A stretch of DNA of 39,912 nucleotides from Actinomycetes bacterium (GCA_023264975.1 JAHFUS010000038.1:1-39912), one strand, 5' to 3'; counted from the first letter of the stretch, positions 1 through 8,098 are shown. Notes: generated from the letters alone by a model not told the origin. Program-made: numbers and translations.

Positions 1-2
1 CC

Positions 3-77
3 GGGGGCGTGCTGGTGAGCGAGAAGGTGACCCTCGAGTTCGAAGTGTCCGCCATCCGCAGCAACGACGCCAGCTGA
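3..77 (+). CDS. C-terminal end of a YceI-like protein (partial)
   Basis: Only the last 24 codons are in the window; the stop is TGA at 75-77. The tail reads as a beta-strand pair (LVSEKVTLEFEVSAIRSN), which resembles the last strands of YceI-family lipocalin-like barrels that bind isoprenoid or polyprenyl lipids. The gene precedes a VOC dioxygenase, a hydrolase and an LLM oxidoreductase in the same direction, an arrangement that fits a quinone or electrophile stress operon. With so little sequence the family call is tentative. Confidence 0.5.
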   Translation, partial: GGVLVSEKVTLEFEVSAIRSNDAS

Positions 78-149
78 CCCACCCGATCGCCCGCCCAGGC
101 CGACCTGCCCCCGGCCTAGGCGGGCACCTCACCCCTGGAAAGGACTCTC

Positions 150-671
150 ATGACCCTCTCGCCTGTGCGCCTCAACCACGCCGTGCTGTTCGTTGCCGAC
201 CTCGACCGGGCCGAGCGCTTCTACACGGAAGTGTTCGGCATGGAAGTCATCGCCCGCGAACCCCGCGCCAACGCCGCGTTCCTGCGGCTGCCCCGCTCCG
301 GTAACCACCACGACCTCGGCCTCTTCGGCGTCGGCACCGCCGGCGGACCAAAGCAGCGAGGCGCCATCGGCCTCTACCACCTGGCCTGGCAGCTCGACAC
401 GATTGACGAGCTCGCCGCCGCCCGCCAGACGCTGCTCGACTCCGGCGCCTACACCGGCGAGTCCAGTCACGGCGCCACCAAGAGCCTCTACGGTGCCGAC
501 CCCGACGGCAACGAGTTCGAGGTCATGTGGATGCTCCCCCGCGACCAGTGGGGCCCATACGAGAACGCCGCCCCCATCGACCACCTCGACCTTCGCGGCG
601 AAGTGCAACGCTGGACCGGCGTCCGCACCGCGGGGCGCGTCACCCCCGATACCGAGGAGGCGCAAACATGA
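150..671 (+). CDS. VOC-family (glyoxalase/extradiol dioxygenase fold) protein, MhqO-like
   Basis: This 173-residue protein has the vicinal-oxygen-chelate fold. The first beta-alpha-beta module starts LNHAVLFVADLDRAERFYTEVFGM, with a candidate metal ligand His near residue 10. A second His lies in LYHLAWQ near residue 75, and an acidic ligand in DPDGNEFEVMW near residue 120, the H-H-E pattern of extradiol dioxygenases. A Shine-Dalgarno GGAAAGGA lies just before the ATG. The stop overlaps the next start (ATGA). With an esterase-like hydrolase and an LLM oxidoreductase next to it, the set recalls the Bacillus MhqO/MhqD quinone-resistance genes. The substrate cannot be told from sequence. Confidence 0.85.
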   Translation: MTLSPVRLNHAVLFVADLDRAERFYTEVFGMEVIAREPRANAAFLRLPRSGNHHDLGLFGVGTAGGPKQRGAIGLYHLAWQLDTIDELAAARQTLLDSGAYTGESSHGATKSLYGADPDGNEFEVMWMLPRDQWGPYENAAPIDHLDLRGEVQRWTGVRTAGRVTPDTEEAQT

Positions 672-1312
672 CCACCTTCGCCGCCCCCACCGTCGCATGG
701 CGAGGAGACCGCGACTCCGACGCCCCGCTCGTCGTGCTCCTGCATGGCCGAGGGTCGAACGAGACCGACATCATCGCCCTCGCCGACGACCTCCCCGCCG
801 AACCTACCTACGCCGCGGTGCGAGCACCGATCGCCGAAGGCGGCGGCTACGCCTGGTTCGCCAACCGAGGCATCGGCCGCCCCGTTTCCGAATCACTCGC
901 CGACACCATGAGCTGGTTCCGCTCGTGGCTCGACGATGTTGCGCCGGTCGGCCGACCGGTCGTGCTGGTCGGGTTCAGCGGCGGAGCCGCCTTCGCCGGC
1001 GGCCTCATCCTCGACGACCCGGCGCGCTACGCCGGCGCGGCCATCCTGTCCGGAACACTCCCGTTCGACGCCGGTGTGCCCACGACCGCCAGCCGACTCG
1101 CCGGGGTGCCGGTGCTCGTCGCGCATGGCGACGCTGACACCGTCATCCCCCGCGACCTGCTCGAGCGCACGTGGAGTTACCTGCACGACGGCAGCGGAGC
1201 CTCCGTCACCGGCGTCCGCGACCCGGGCGGGCACGGCATCAGCGCCGGCGTCCTCGCCAAGCTCAACGACTGGCTCACCGGAGTCGCTACACCCAACGGG
1301 ACGCCGGCATGA
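668..1312 (+). CDS. Alpha/beta hydrolase (phospholipase/carboxylesterase family, MhqD-like)
   Basis: This 214-residue serine hydrolase starts at the ATG of the ATGA overlap; an upstream in-frame extension inside the VOC gene was rejected. It opens with the oxyanion-loop strand VVLLHGRGSNETD near residue 20. The nucleophile elbow GFSGGA (GxSxG) is near residue 100, the acid loop VAHGDADTVIP near residue 160, and the catalytic His in DPGGHGIS near residue 190, so the triad is complete. The size and the HGRGSN motif match the phospholipase/carboxylesterase family (COG0400). It is translationally coupled to both neighbours, which implies a shared task, probably hydrolysis of ring-cleavage or quinone adducts (inference). 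Confidence 0.88.
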   Translation: MTTFAAPTVAWRGDRDSDAPLVVLLHGRGSNETDIIALADDLPAEPTYAAVRAPIAEGGGYAWFANRGIGRPVSESLADTMSWFRSWLDDVAPVGRPVVLVGFSGGAAFAGGLILDDPARYAGAAILSGTLPFDAGVPTTASRLAGVPVLVAHGDADTVIPRDLLERTWSYLHDGSGASVTGVRDPGGHGISAGVLAKLNDWLTGVATPNGTPA

Positions 1313-2376
1313 GCACGCGCCCGTTCGAGATCGGCCTGTTCACCTTCGGCGAGATCACCGCCGACCCGGCCACCCGCCGGCCCATCGATCCCGCCGTCCG
1401 CCTGCGCGAGTTCATCGACCTCGCCACGATCGGCGACCAGGCCGAACTCGATGTCTTCGGCGTCGGCGAGCACCACCGCCCCGACTTCGCCATCGCCTCC
1501 CCCGCCGTCGTTCTCGCCGCCGTCGCCCAGGCCACCGAACGCATACGGCTCACCAGCACCGTCACCGTGCTGTCGACCTCGGATCCTGTGAAGGTGTTCG
1601 AGGACTTCACCGCCGTCGACCTGATCTCCGGCGGCCGAGCTGAGATCACGGCTGGCCGCGGCGCCTACACCGAATCCTTCCCCTTGTTCGGCCACGACCT
1701 CGCCGACTACGACGAGCTCTTCGACGAGAAGCTCGACCTGCTGCTCGAACTGAACCACAGCGAGCGGATCACCTGGACCGGCAAGCACCGGCCCCCGCTG
1801 GTCGATGCCGGCATCTACCCGCGTCCCGTCCAAGCCGAGCTTCCGGTGTGGATCGCCGTGGGCGGGACACCGGCCAGCGTCGAGCGCGCTGGACGACATG
1901 GCCTGCCGCTCTACCTCGCCATCCTCGGACAACCCGAACGGTTCGCTCCGCTGGCCGAGCTGTATCGCCAGACCGGAACCGTCGCCGGCCACGATCCGCA
2001 AGAACTTCGGATCGGCGTGACCAGCCACTTCTACGTCGAGGAGACCTCGCAGGGCGCCCGCGACACCTTCTACCCGTATTACTCGCGCTACATCGGCAAC
2101 AACATGCCGAGCGCTCGCGGCCAGCTCCTTTCGCGCGATGCCTTCGATTCCTGGGCCGGCCCCCATGGCGCCTTGTTCGCCGGCAGCCCCCAAGAGGTCA
2201 TCGACAAGATCCTCTGGGAACACGAGGTGCTCGGCCACGACCGTTTTCTCGCGCAGATCGGCCTCGGCGGTCTCCCCTTCGCTGCCACCGCCCGATCGAT
2301 CGAGCTCCTCGCATCCGAAGTCCTTCCCGTCGTCCGGCGCGAGACCGCGCCCCAACCGAAAGCAAGCGTCCGATGA
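1309..2376 (+). CDS. LLM-class flavin-dependent oxidoreductase (luciferase-like monooxygenase)
   Basis: This 355-residue protein starts at the ATG overlapping the previous stop. It has the bacterial luciferase-like TIM barrel: FEIGLFTFGE at the N-terminus, DVFGVGEHHRPDF near residue 48, and LTSTVTVLSTSDPVKVFEDFTAVDLISGGRAEITAGRG at 85-120 (the phosphate and flavin binding strand). VWIAVGGTPASVERAGRHGLPL lies near 182. These proteins use reduced F420 or FMN; which one cannot be decided here. The tail AGSPQEVIDKILWEHEVLGHDRFLAQIGLGGLPF is typical of the FMN-type group. It is the third gene of the overlapping operon, and its stop overlaps the start of a broken SDR gene. Confidence 0.9.
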   Translation: MSTRPFEIGLFTFGEITADPATRRPIDPAVRLREFIDLATIGDQAELDVFGVGEHHRPDFAIASPAVVLAAVAQATERIRLTSTVTVLSTSDPVKVFEDFTAVDLISGGRAEITAGRGAYTESFPLFGHDLADYDELFDEKLDLLLELNHSERITWTGKHRPPLVDAGIYPRPVQAELPVWIAVGGTPASVERAGRHGLPLYLAILGQPERFAPLAELYRQTGTVAGHDPQELRIGVTSHFYVEETSQGARDTFYPYYSRYIGNNMPSARGQLLSRDAFDSWAGPHGALFAGSPQEVIDKILWEHEVLGHDRFLAQIGLGGLPFAATARSIELLASEVLPVVRRETAPQPKASVR

Positions 2377-2516
2377 CCGACTACCAGACAGGAACCCGTC
2401 TCCAGGGCAAGGTGGCCCTGATCTCGGGTGGGGCGCTCGAGTGGCGGCAGCAGGCTTGCGGTCACGGGCGGCGGCACAGGAGCCACCGATCTGACCCAAC
2501 ACCAGCGAAAGCCTGA
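2373..2516 (+). pseudogene. Remnant of a short-chain dehydrogenase (SDR) gene
   Basis: The frame starts at an ATG that overlaps the LLM stop. It begins MTDYQTGTRLQGKVALISGGA, which is the first strand and the start of the glycine-rich NAD(P)-binding loop of classical SDRs. After about 21 residues the similarity stops, and the frame runs into Arg/His-rich sequence and ends after 47 codons, against about 250 in the family. Another frame over 2430-2490 reads SRLAVTGGGTGATDL, also glycine-rich, so an internal deletion plus frameshift is likely. Its position as the fourth overlapping gene shows it once belonged to the operon. Confidence 0.6.
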
Positions 2517-2525
2517 GGAGCCGAC

Positions 2526-4586
2526 ATGGCTCGCCCGATGCATGACCACAGCGATCACATGGCCCTCGACGCGGGCGCGCCGGCAAAGGCGTCGCACGCT
2601 GGTCACGGTGGTGGGCACGGCAAGCACGCCGGGCATCACGTTGAGATGTTCCGCCGCAGGTTCTGGTGGAGCCTGCTGCTGACGGTGCCCTTGGTCGTGA
2701 CGAGCCACATGGTGATGGGCTGGTTTGGCTACGACCTCGACTTCTACGGCATCGGCTGGGTCGGCCCGGTTCTCGGCTCGGTCGTGTTCGTGTGGGGCGG
2801 CTGGCCCTTCCTCGCCGGCGGCGTACGCGAGGCGAAGGAACGCGCGCCTGGGATGATGCTGCTGATCGCCATGGCGATCACCGTCGCCTACGGCGCATCG
2901 GTGGCCACATCGGTGCACTGGCTGGACCTCGACTTCTGGTGGGAGCTCGGCGCGCTGATCTCCATCATGCTGCTGGGCCACTGGCAGGAGATGAAGGCCC
3001 TCGGCCAAGCCCAGGACGCGCTCGCCGCCCTCGCTGCGCTCCTCCCCGACGACGCCGACCTGGTCTCTGCGGACGGCTCGGTGGCGACCGTTCCTGCCGA
3101 CACCCTCGAGGTCGGCGACGTCGTGCTCGTCCGCTCCGGCGCCCGGGTGCCGGCTGACGGTGAGATCGTGGACGGCTCCGCCGAGCTGGACGAGGCCATG
3201 ATCACCGGCGAGTCGCGGCCCGTCGCCAAGACGATGGGCGACAAGGTCGTCGCCGGAACCGTGTCGACCGACTCTTCGATCCGGGTTCGGGTCACCGCCG
3301 TCGGTGATGACACCAGACTCGCCGGGATCGGCCGGCTCGTCGCCGAGGCACAGGAGTCGCGATCACGCAGCCAGGTGCTCGCCGACCGCGCCGCGGCGCT
3401 GCTGTTCTACGTCGCCATGGGCGCGGCGGTCATCACCGCAATCGTGTGGACGTCGCTCGGCCACGGTGACGAGGCGATCGTCCGAGTCGTCACGGTGTTG
3501 GTCATCTCCTGCCCGCACGCCCTCGGCCTCGCGATCCCACTCACGACGTCACTGTCGAGCGCCATCGCCGCCCGAAACGGGATCCTCATCAAGGACCGAC
3601 TCGCGCTCGAAGCGAGCCGCACCATTGACGCCGTCCTCTTCGACAAGACCGGCACCCTCACCAAGGGTCAGCACGCCGTCATCGGTGTCGCCGCCGCCAA
3701 CAGCCACACCGACGACGAGGTGCTGCGCATCGCCGCCGCGGTGGAGGCCGACAGCGAGCACCCGCTGGCACGCGCCATCGTCGCCGCCGCCAAAGACGGC
3801 GGCGACGTACCAGCGGCTGCGGGTTTCCGGTCGATCACCGGTCGCGGCGTCGAGGCCTCGGTCGAGGGGGAGGACTACGCGGTTGGCGGGCCGGCGATGC
3901 TGCGGGAACGTTCCCTCACCACGCCTGACGAGCTCGGATCATCGATCGCCGCGTGGAAGCAGCGGGGCGCAGCCGTCGTCTACCTCTCCCGCGACGCCGG
4001 AATCGTCGGGGCGCTCGCCCTCGAAGACGAGATCAGGCCCGAAGGCCGCCAAGCCGTGGATGACCTGCGGCGCGAAGGACGCCGAGTCGTGATGATCACC
4101 GGTGACGCCCAGCAGGTCGCTGACGCCGTCGGCGCCGACTTGGGCGTGGACGAGGTCTTCGCCGAAGTGCTGCCCGAAGACAAGTCGGCCAAGGTCGCGG
4201 AGCTCCAGGCGCGCGGCCTGAAGGTGGCGATGGTGGGTGACGGGGTCAACGACGCGCCCGCGCTCGCACGCGCCGATGTCGGCATCGCCATCGGCGCTGG
4301 AGCCGACGTCGCCATCGAGTCCGCCGGGCTCATCCTCGCCAGCTCCGACCCCCGAGGCGTGCTCTCGATCATCACCCTCTCCAAGGCCACCTACCGCAAG
4401 TCCCTGCAGAACCTCGCCTGGGCGGCCGGCTACAACATCCTCGCCATCCCCCTCGCCGCCGGCGCCCTTCAATGGGCCGGGGTTTCCATGCCGCCCGCGA
4501 TTGCCGCCGTGCTCATGAGCGTCTCGACGATCGTCGTGGCGTCCAACGCACAGCTCCTCCGACGCCTCGACCTCAAAGCCGCGTGA
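2526..4586 (+). CDS. copB: Heavy-metal P1B-type ATPase, CopB-like copper/silver exporter
   Basis: This 686-residue integral membrane pump couples ATP hydrolysis to metal export. Residues 1-40 are His-rich (HDHSDH, HAGHGGGHGKHAGHH) and replace the usual CxxC domains. The actuator TGES is near residue 227, the transmembrane metal site SCPHALGLAIPL near 328, the phosphorylation motif DKTGTLT at about 373, the N-domain SEHPLA near 411, and GDGVNDAPAL near 571. The CPH motif together with a His-rich N-terminus is the signature of the P1B-3 CopB group (Cu2+/Ag+ specificity in studied members). GAGGAG lies 6 bp before the ATG. No metal-responsive regulator is adjacent. The gene is intact and slightly shorter than ATPases with N-terminal metal-binding domains. 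Confidence 0.93.
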   Translation: MARPMHDHSDHMALDAGAPAKASHAGHGGGHGKHAGHHVEMFRRRFWWSLLLTVPLVVTSHMVMGWFGYDLDFYGIGWVGPVLGSVVFVWGGWPFLAGGVREAKERAPGMMLLIAMAITVAYGASVATSVHWLDLDFWWELGALISIMLLGHWQEMKALGQAQDALAALAALLPDDADLVSADGSVATVPADTLEVGDVVLVRSGARVPADGEIVDGSAELDEAMITGESRPVAKTMGDKVVAGTVSTDSSIRVRVTAVGDDTRLAGIGRLVAEAQESRSRSQVLADRAAALLFYVAMGAAVITAIVWTSLGHGDEAIVRVVTVLVISCPHALGLAIPLTTSLSSAIAARNGILIKDRLALEASRTIDAVLFDKTGTLTKGQHAVIGVAAANSHTDDEVLRIAAAVEADSEHPLARAIVAAAKDGGDVPAAAGFRSITGRGVEASVEGEDYAVGGPAMLRERSLTTPDELGSSIAAWKQRGAAVVYLSRDAGIVGALALEDEIRPEGRQAVDDLRREGRRVVMITGDAQQVADAVGADLGVDEVFAEVLPEDKSAKVAELQARGLKVAMVGDGVNDAPALARADVGIAIGAGADVAIESAGLILASSDPRGVLSIITLSKATYRKSLQNLAWAAGYNILAIPLAAGALQWAGVSMPPAIAAVLMSVSTIVVASNAQLLRRLDLKAA

Positions 4587-4808
4587 TCGATGTGATGGAC
4601 CTGCCCAGTTCAGCTGCGACCTTGGTGGCGACCAAGGGCCCCGATGGCGACGGCCTCTCCATTTTCACCGTGTCGACTGTGGGCATGGGCGGCGCTCGAT
4701 CAACCGACCGACGATCGGACGCCTGATCGACGTGATGACATCGTGATGACAACAGGTCACCGGGGCCGGGGCGCTGCGACACTGTGATTAGCACCTTCAT
4801 GGCGCCGT

Positions 4809-4820
4809 GACCTTCGGGTT
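4809..4820 (+). repeat. tRNA-derived 12-mer GACCTTCGGGTT, copy 1
   Basis: This is identical to the anticodon-stem/variable-loop piece of the tRNA-Met fragments at 8272-8283 and 11299-11310 (reverse strand AACCCGAAGGTC). AGAGGCCCT follows 14 bp downstream, as it does at about 15 bp in copy 3 (8172-8183), so copies 1 and 3 share more than the core. Confidence 0.6.
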
Positions 4821-4843
4821 GTTGGTCAACGCAAGAGGCCCTC

Positions 4844-4873
4844 GTCCGGACACTGTCCGGACGGCGCTAACCT
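4844..4873 (+). promoter_or_regulatory. Operator (two GTCCGGAC palindromes) and leaderless promoter of the RHH/GNAT toxin-antitoxin operon
   Basis: GTCCGGAC at 4844-4851 and 4855-4862 are perfect 8-bp palindromes 3 bp apart, an arrangement suited to cooperative binding of RHH antitoxin dimers. A -10 like TAACCT (4868-4873) lies 6 bp before the GTG at 4880, which places the transcript start on the start codon. Autoregulation is inferred from the family. Confidence 0.6.
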
Positions 4874-4879
4874 CAGTCC

Positions 4880-5170
4880 GTGAGCGAACCTGCCGTTTCG
4901 CCCCCTCGACGCCACCGTCTGGAAGTCCGCGTCACGCCTGAACAGGACGCGCTCATCCGCCAGGCCGCAGATATAGAGGACACCACCGTCACCAACTTCG
5001 TGCTCGACACCGTGACCACCCAGGCCAAGCGGGTCGTCAAGCAACACCAGGACCTGGTCCTCTCCAACGACGTGTTCGACCGGTTCATCGCCGAGCTCGA
5101 CAAGCCGGCCAAGTCGGTCCCCGAGCTGGTCGAGCTGTTCACGAAGAACCCGAAGCTCCGCGAAGCGTGA
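4880..5170 (+). CDS. DUF1778-type ribbon-helix-helix antitoxin (TacA-like)
   Basis: This 96-residue protein has the RHH core RLEVRVTPEQDALIRQAADIEDTTVTNFVLDTV at about residues 13-46, followed by a helical C-terminus (LSNDVFDRFIAELDKPAKSVPELVELF) that in this family wraps and neutralises a GNAT toxin. The DNA-binding strand LEVRV is well kept. The GTG start at 4880 sits 6 bp after a -10 hexamer, so translation is probably leaderless. The stop overlaps the toxin start by 4 bp (GTGA), which couples the two genes. The product likely represses its own promoter at the paired GTCCGGAC palindromes. Confidence 0.88.
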   Translation: MSEPAVSPPRRHRLEVRVTPEQDALIRQAADIEDTTVTNFVLDTVTTQAKRVVKQHQDLVLSNDVFDRFIAELDKPAKSVPELVELFTKNPKLREA

Positions 5171-5679
5171 GCCCGTCGAGGGGACTGCGCCTTGCGCGCC
5201 TCGCGGTCCACCACGACGTCAACGCCTTCGAGTCCAGCAATGAACGGCTCGACGACTGGCTTCGACGCCATGCGCTCGCCGCGCAACAGATGGACTCAGC
5301 CCGGACCTTCGTGCTCGTACGTAACGAACGGGTGCTCGGCTACTTCAGCCTCACCATGGGCTCGGTCCTGCGCGCCGACGCGCCAGTGAAGCTGGTCCGC
5401 GGTCTGCCGGCCTACCCGGTTGGCATGGTGCTCCTCGCACGACTGGCCATTGTCCGCGACGAGCAAGGGAAGGGGCTCGGCGCCGCGTTGCTCGCTGAAG
5501 CCCTCCGCAAAGCGGTCGCCGCCGGGGAGGCCGCCGCGGCACGGTTGGTCGTCGTTGACGCGATCGACGACGCGGCCGTCGCGCTCTACAAGCGATACGG
5601 ATTCGTCCCCGCTCTGGACCACGACCGCCGTCTCTACCGCCGAATAAAGGACATCCGCGCCAGCCTCAACCGCGAGTGA
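5167..5679 (+). CDS. GNAT-family acetyltransferase toxin (TacT-like)
   Basis: This 170-residue protein carries the TacT-type GNAT fold. FESSNERLDDWLRRHALAAQQMDSARTFVLV at about 17-50 is the characteristic N-terminal half. LLARLAIVRDEQGKGLGAALLAEAL at about 88-112 contains the acetyl-CoA pyrophosphate loop (Q/R-x-x-G-x-G/A), and YKRYGFVPALDHDRRLYRR lies near the C-terminus with the catalytic-region Tyr. Family toxins acetylate the amino group of aminoacyl-tRNA and halt translation. The GTG start overlaps the antitoxin stop. The pair makes a complete type II module and sits at the left edge of a tRNA-linked accessory region. Confidence 0.88.
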   Translation: MSPSRGLRLARLAVHHDVNAFESSNERLDDWLRRHALAAQQMDSARTFVLVRNERVLGYFSLTMGSVLRADAPVKLVRGLPAYPVGMVLLARLAIVRDEQGKGLGAALLAEALRKAVAAGEAAAARLVVVDAIDDAAVALYKRYGFVPALDHDRRLYRRIKDIRASLNRE

Positions 5680-5691
5680 CGCAGACCCAAT

Positions 5692-5886
5692 GGCGGCTCC
5701 AAGAAGACAGCGGACGACAGCTTCGAAAACGCCATGGCCGAGACGATCGGGTTGCTCAAGACCGAGTTGCACCGCAACCCCAACGCGCTCCGCGCCAACG
5801 GCAGGCCAATTTGGTCGACCTTCGGGTTCTGCGCGCAACGATCGGCTTTTCCGCCAGTGACCGCCATGACCGCGCAGCGGCCTTGA
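5692..5886 (+). pseudogene. IS3-type transposase (integrase core) C-terminal fragment
   Basis: A stop-ended frame reads DSFENAMAETIGLLKTELHRNPN near its start. This matches the conserved DSYDNALAESxxxxxKTEL block around the third catalytic acidic residue (the Glu in MAET) of IS3-family DDE transposases. No start or upstream catalytic Asp residues are present, and similarity ends near residue 35. The frame then runs through a copy of the GACCTTCGGGTT 12-mer, so the IS fragment was apparently cut at an att-like sequence. Confidence 0.65.
5817..5828 (+). repeat. tRNA-derived 12-mer GACCTTCGGGTT, copy 2
   Basis: The 12-mer lies at the downstream edge of the IS3 fragment. It extends to a 15-bp identity (GACCTTCGGGTTCTG) with the copy at 8172. 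Confidence 0.55.
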
Positions 5887-6136
5887 GCAGGGTCCGCTGC
5901 CGTTGCGGTCCACGTCATGAACCGCAGTTGACCACGGTGACGCACCAGTTGGGTTGCAGCCCGGTTGCAGATCGCAGTGATCGCAGAACGCACGGCGCAC
6001 CTGACCGGGCAGAGTCTCGTTTCTTCGGCCCACATAGCCGGGTGATGGCACTGGCGGTCTCACCGACATGCGCCTTTTTTTGATCGCGGGCGTTCACACT
6101 GACCCACACGTTCAACCACCGGCTGAAAGCACCCGG

Positions 6137-6706
6137 TTACGTCGTGCGACGGCATCCGGCGAGTAGCCGGCCGACCATCTCCTTGCCGCTCGCAAGGTCG
6201 TATTCGGGACCGATGATGCACAGGTTGCCGACCGCTCGCATGAGCGTGTACGCGGTTACTCGGGGGTCAAGCTCGCCCGCGGCCGCGGCTGCTTCGATCA
6301 GCGACGCGCATGCCGGCACCAGCGTGTCGAGCATGAGCGTGTGAAGGCTGAGCAAGCTGGGGTCCTCCGAGAGAAGCGCGACTCCGAGCCCGTGCTTGGT
6401 CACGAGGAACTCGATGAACGCGTCGATCCATCGCGTCAGCGCCTCACTGGGGGCGATCGGTTCCTGCAGGAGGGTCGCGGCCAGCGCAGCGCATTCGTCG
6501 ACTTGGTGTCGATAGACGGCGGTGACCAGTTCTGCTCGGGTCGGGAAGTGCCGGTAGACGGTACCCACGCCAACGTCGGCGCGCCCGGCGATGTCACGGA
6601 TCGGGGCCTGAACCCCCTGCACCACGAACTCGGCCGCGGCAGCCGCCAGGAGTGCCTTGCGGGTTCGCTTCGCTCCCGCTTCCCGCACGCCGATCGAATC
6701 TGTCAT
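6137..6706 (-). CDS. TetR/AcrR-family transcriptional regulator
   Basis: This 189-residue repressor has the N-terminal HTH TRKALLAAAAAEFVVQGVQAPIRDIAGRADVGVGTVYRHFPTRAELVTAVY at about 15-65, including the typical recognition helix VGVGTVYRHFP. The C-terminal ligand domain resembles the SbtR-like C-terminal group. I chose the ATG at 6706; a GTG directly before it is an alternative. The gene is divergent from an alpha/beta hydrolase at 6808. Between them lies a perfect 18-bp-arm inverted repeat only 20 bp from the regulator start, so it very likely represses both genes. The inducer is unknown, probably a hydrolase substrate. Confidence 0.9.
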   Translation of the reverse strand: MTDSIGVREAGAKRTRKALLAAAAAEFVVQGVQAPIRDIAGRADVGVGTVYRHFPTRAELVTAVYRHQVDECAALAATLLQEPIAPSEALTRWIDAFIEFLVTKHGLGVALLSEDPSLLSLHTLMLDTLVPACASLIEAAAAAGELDPRVTAYTLMRAVGNLCIIGPEYDLASGKEMVGRLLAGCRRTT

Positions 6707-6726
6707 CACAATCCCTGGTCGTTCGC

Positions 6727-6764
6727 GGAACAATGTTCCGCTCACCTGAGCGGAACATTGTTCC
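6727..6764. promoter_or_regulatory. Nested palindromic operator for the TetR regulator
   Basis: Two 18-bp arms (6727-6744 and 6747-6764) form a perfect inverted repeat around a CC spacer. Each arm also contains its own palindrome, GGAACAATGTTCC and GGAACATTGTTCC, centred 25 bp apart. This gives two dimer sites in mirror arrangement between the divergent regulator and hydrolase genes. Confidence 0.8.
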
Positions 6765-6807
6765 GTCAGTATGGCAGAGCACGTCGTCGACAGGAAGGAC
6801 CTCCACC

Positions 6808-7719
6808 ATGCCCACCAACGAATTTTCACAGCAGCTGATCGCGATCAAGCCGATCACCGTCCCGGCCCCCGGACGCGCCATCGATCTACAGGTCAAGCTG
6901 ACCGCTCCCACCTCAGGCCAGGACCTTCCAGTGATCGTGTTCTCCCACGCGAACGCGTGGTCGATGGACGGGTACCAGCCACTCGTTGACCGTTGGGCGG
7001 CCGGGTTCGTCGTCGTTCAACCCACCCACCTCGACTCGCGTCGCAACGCCATCGGCTTCGACGACCCCCGGTTCGACACGATCTGGCGCGTCCGGATCGC
7101 CGACCTCCACGCGATCCTCGACAACCTGGACGACATCCTCGCCCAGGCCGCAGGGCTCGACACCCGGGTCGATCGCGATCGTGTCACCGTCGTCGGCCAC
7201 TCCTGGGGCGGCCAGACCGCCGGCACGCTCCTCGGCGCCCGCGTGCTCGACGCCGACGGCACACCAGGAGACGACTTCTCCCACCCCGCGGTGAAAGCGG
7301 GCGTGCTCATCGCAGTGACCGGCGCGGGCGAAACGCTCACTCCGTTCGCTGCCGAACACCTCGCGTTCATGAGGCCGGACTACTCGACCATGCGCACCCC
7401 GACACTCGTCATCGCCGGCGCCGGAGACCAGTCGGCGATGTCCACACGCGGACCAGACTGGTTCACCGACGCTTACCACCTCAGCCCTGCCCCCAAGAGC
7501 CTGCTCACGATCGCCGACGCAGAGCACACCCTTGGTGGCATCGCTGGTGAGCGTGTCGCCGAAACCACCGACGAAGACCCGGCCCGTGTCACCCTCGTCG
7601 CCGACGCGGTATCCGCCTACCTGCTCGACGCGCTCGACCTCGACCGCACCAGCTGGACAACACTTCTCGAAGGCGCCGCTGTCAGCGACAACATCTACAG
7701 CATCGACAACTGGGGTTGA
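6808..7719 (+). CDS. Alpha/beta hydrolase (chlorophyllase/dienelactone-hydrolase-like)
   Basis: This 303-residue protein begins at an ATG preceded by AGGAAGGA. The fold markers are LPVIVFSHANAWSMDGY at about 38-55 (oxyanion strand), VVGHSWGGQTAG near 130 (nucleophile elbow GHSWGG), TLVIAGAGDQSAM near 205 (acid strand) and ADAEHTLGG near 240 (catalytic His). There is no signal peptide, so it should be cytoplasmic. It is divergent from a TetR regulator and shares its operator. Similar TetR/hydrolase pairs respond to lipophilic esters or xenobiotics; the actual substrate is unknown. Confidence 0.85.
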   Translation: MPTNEFSQQLIAIKPITVPAPGRAIDLQVKLTAPTSGQDLPVIVFSHANAWSMDGYQPLVDRWAAGFVVVQPTHLDSRRNAIGFDDPRFDTIWRVRIADLHAILDNLDDILAQAAGLDTRVDRDRVTVVGHSWGGQTAGTLLGARVLDADGTPGDDFSHPAVKAGVLIAVTGAGETLTPFAAEHLAFMRPDYSTMRTPTLVIAGAGDQSAMSTRGPDWFTDAYHLSPAPKSLLTIADAEHTLGGIAGERVAETTDEDPARVTLVADAVSAYLLDALDLDRTSWTTLLEGAAVSDNIYSIDNWG

Positions 7720-7740
7720 CCGCTTTGACGGACAGCATGC

Positions 7741-8098
7741 TTACGTGGTCCGCGTCCCTCTCGGCGAGGATAGCGGTGCGGTAAACTGATCGGGTTGGAT
7801 GATGTCGGAGACGGCCAAAACCTCGTCACAATTGGGGGCAGGCGCCACCGGCACCAATCTTGCGGCACCAGACGTTGCAGTTGTCACACCTCTGCTCGCC
7901 CAGGTAGCGCTCGCCGCAGCCGTCGCATTCATAGACCGTGCTGGGCTTGGCCGGTAGCGGCTGGACGGGAGCCGCGTGGCGCCGGCGCCGAATGACCGGC
8001 GGTGCCGCGCGAGTCCCCGACAGACGGCGCTTCCGCGATCGGCCGATCGAGCGGACACCGAGGGCGACTCTGGCGTTCGTCGTGCGGAGCGTTGACAA
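7741..8098 (-). pseudogene. Zinc-ribbon protein remnant with a homopolymer frameshift
   Basis: The minus strand encodes a basic N-terminal half and then YECDGCGERYLGEQRCDNCNVWCRKIG, with two CxxC knuckles. The third knuckle, CPNCDE, followed by VLAVSDIIQPDQ, appears only after shifting frame at a run of five C residues near 7837. The unshifted frame ends at once as CPQL. One extra base in the run restores a coherent C-terminus to 7741. Such Cys-rich tails occur on some transposon-encoded proteins, but I do not recognise the family. The start at 8098 overlaps an integrase-arm-like repeat. Confidence 0.45.

Larger units (their letters stand above)
4587..4879 (+). other. Intergenic stretch at the left edge of the accessory region
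   Basis: I find no convincing gene in these 293 bases. They hold a tandem pair of CGTGATGACA (4731-4740 and 4742-4751), one copy of the tRNA-derived 12-mer (4809-4820), an AGAGGCCCT motif at 4834-4842, and the operator-promoter of the RHH/GNAT toxin-antitoxin pair. Confidence 0.5.

Noticed and set aside
6075-6081. T-run as an intrinsic terminator
   Set aside because: The seven T residues are preceded only by a weak 4-bp stem, and no plus-strand gene ends close upstream.
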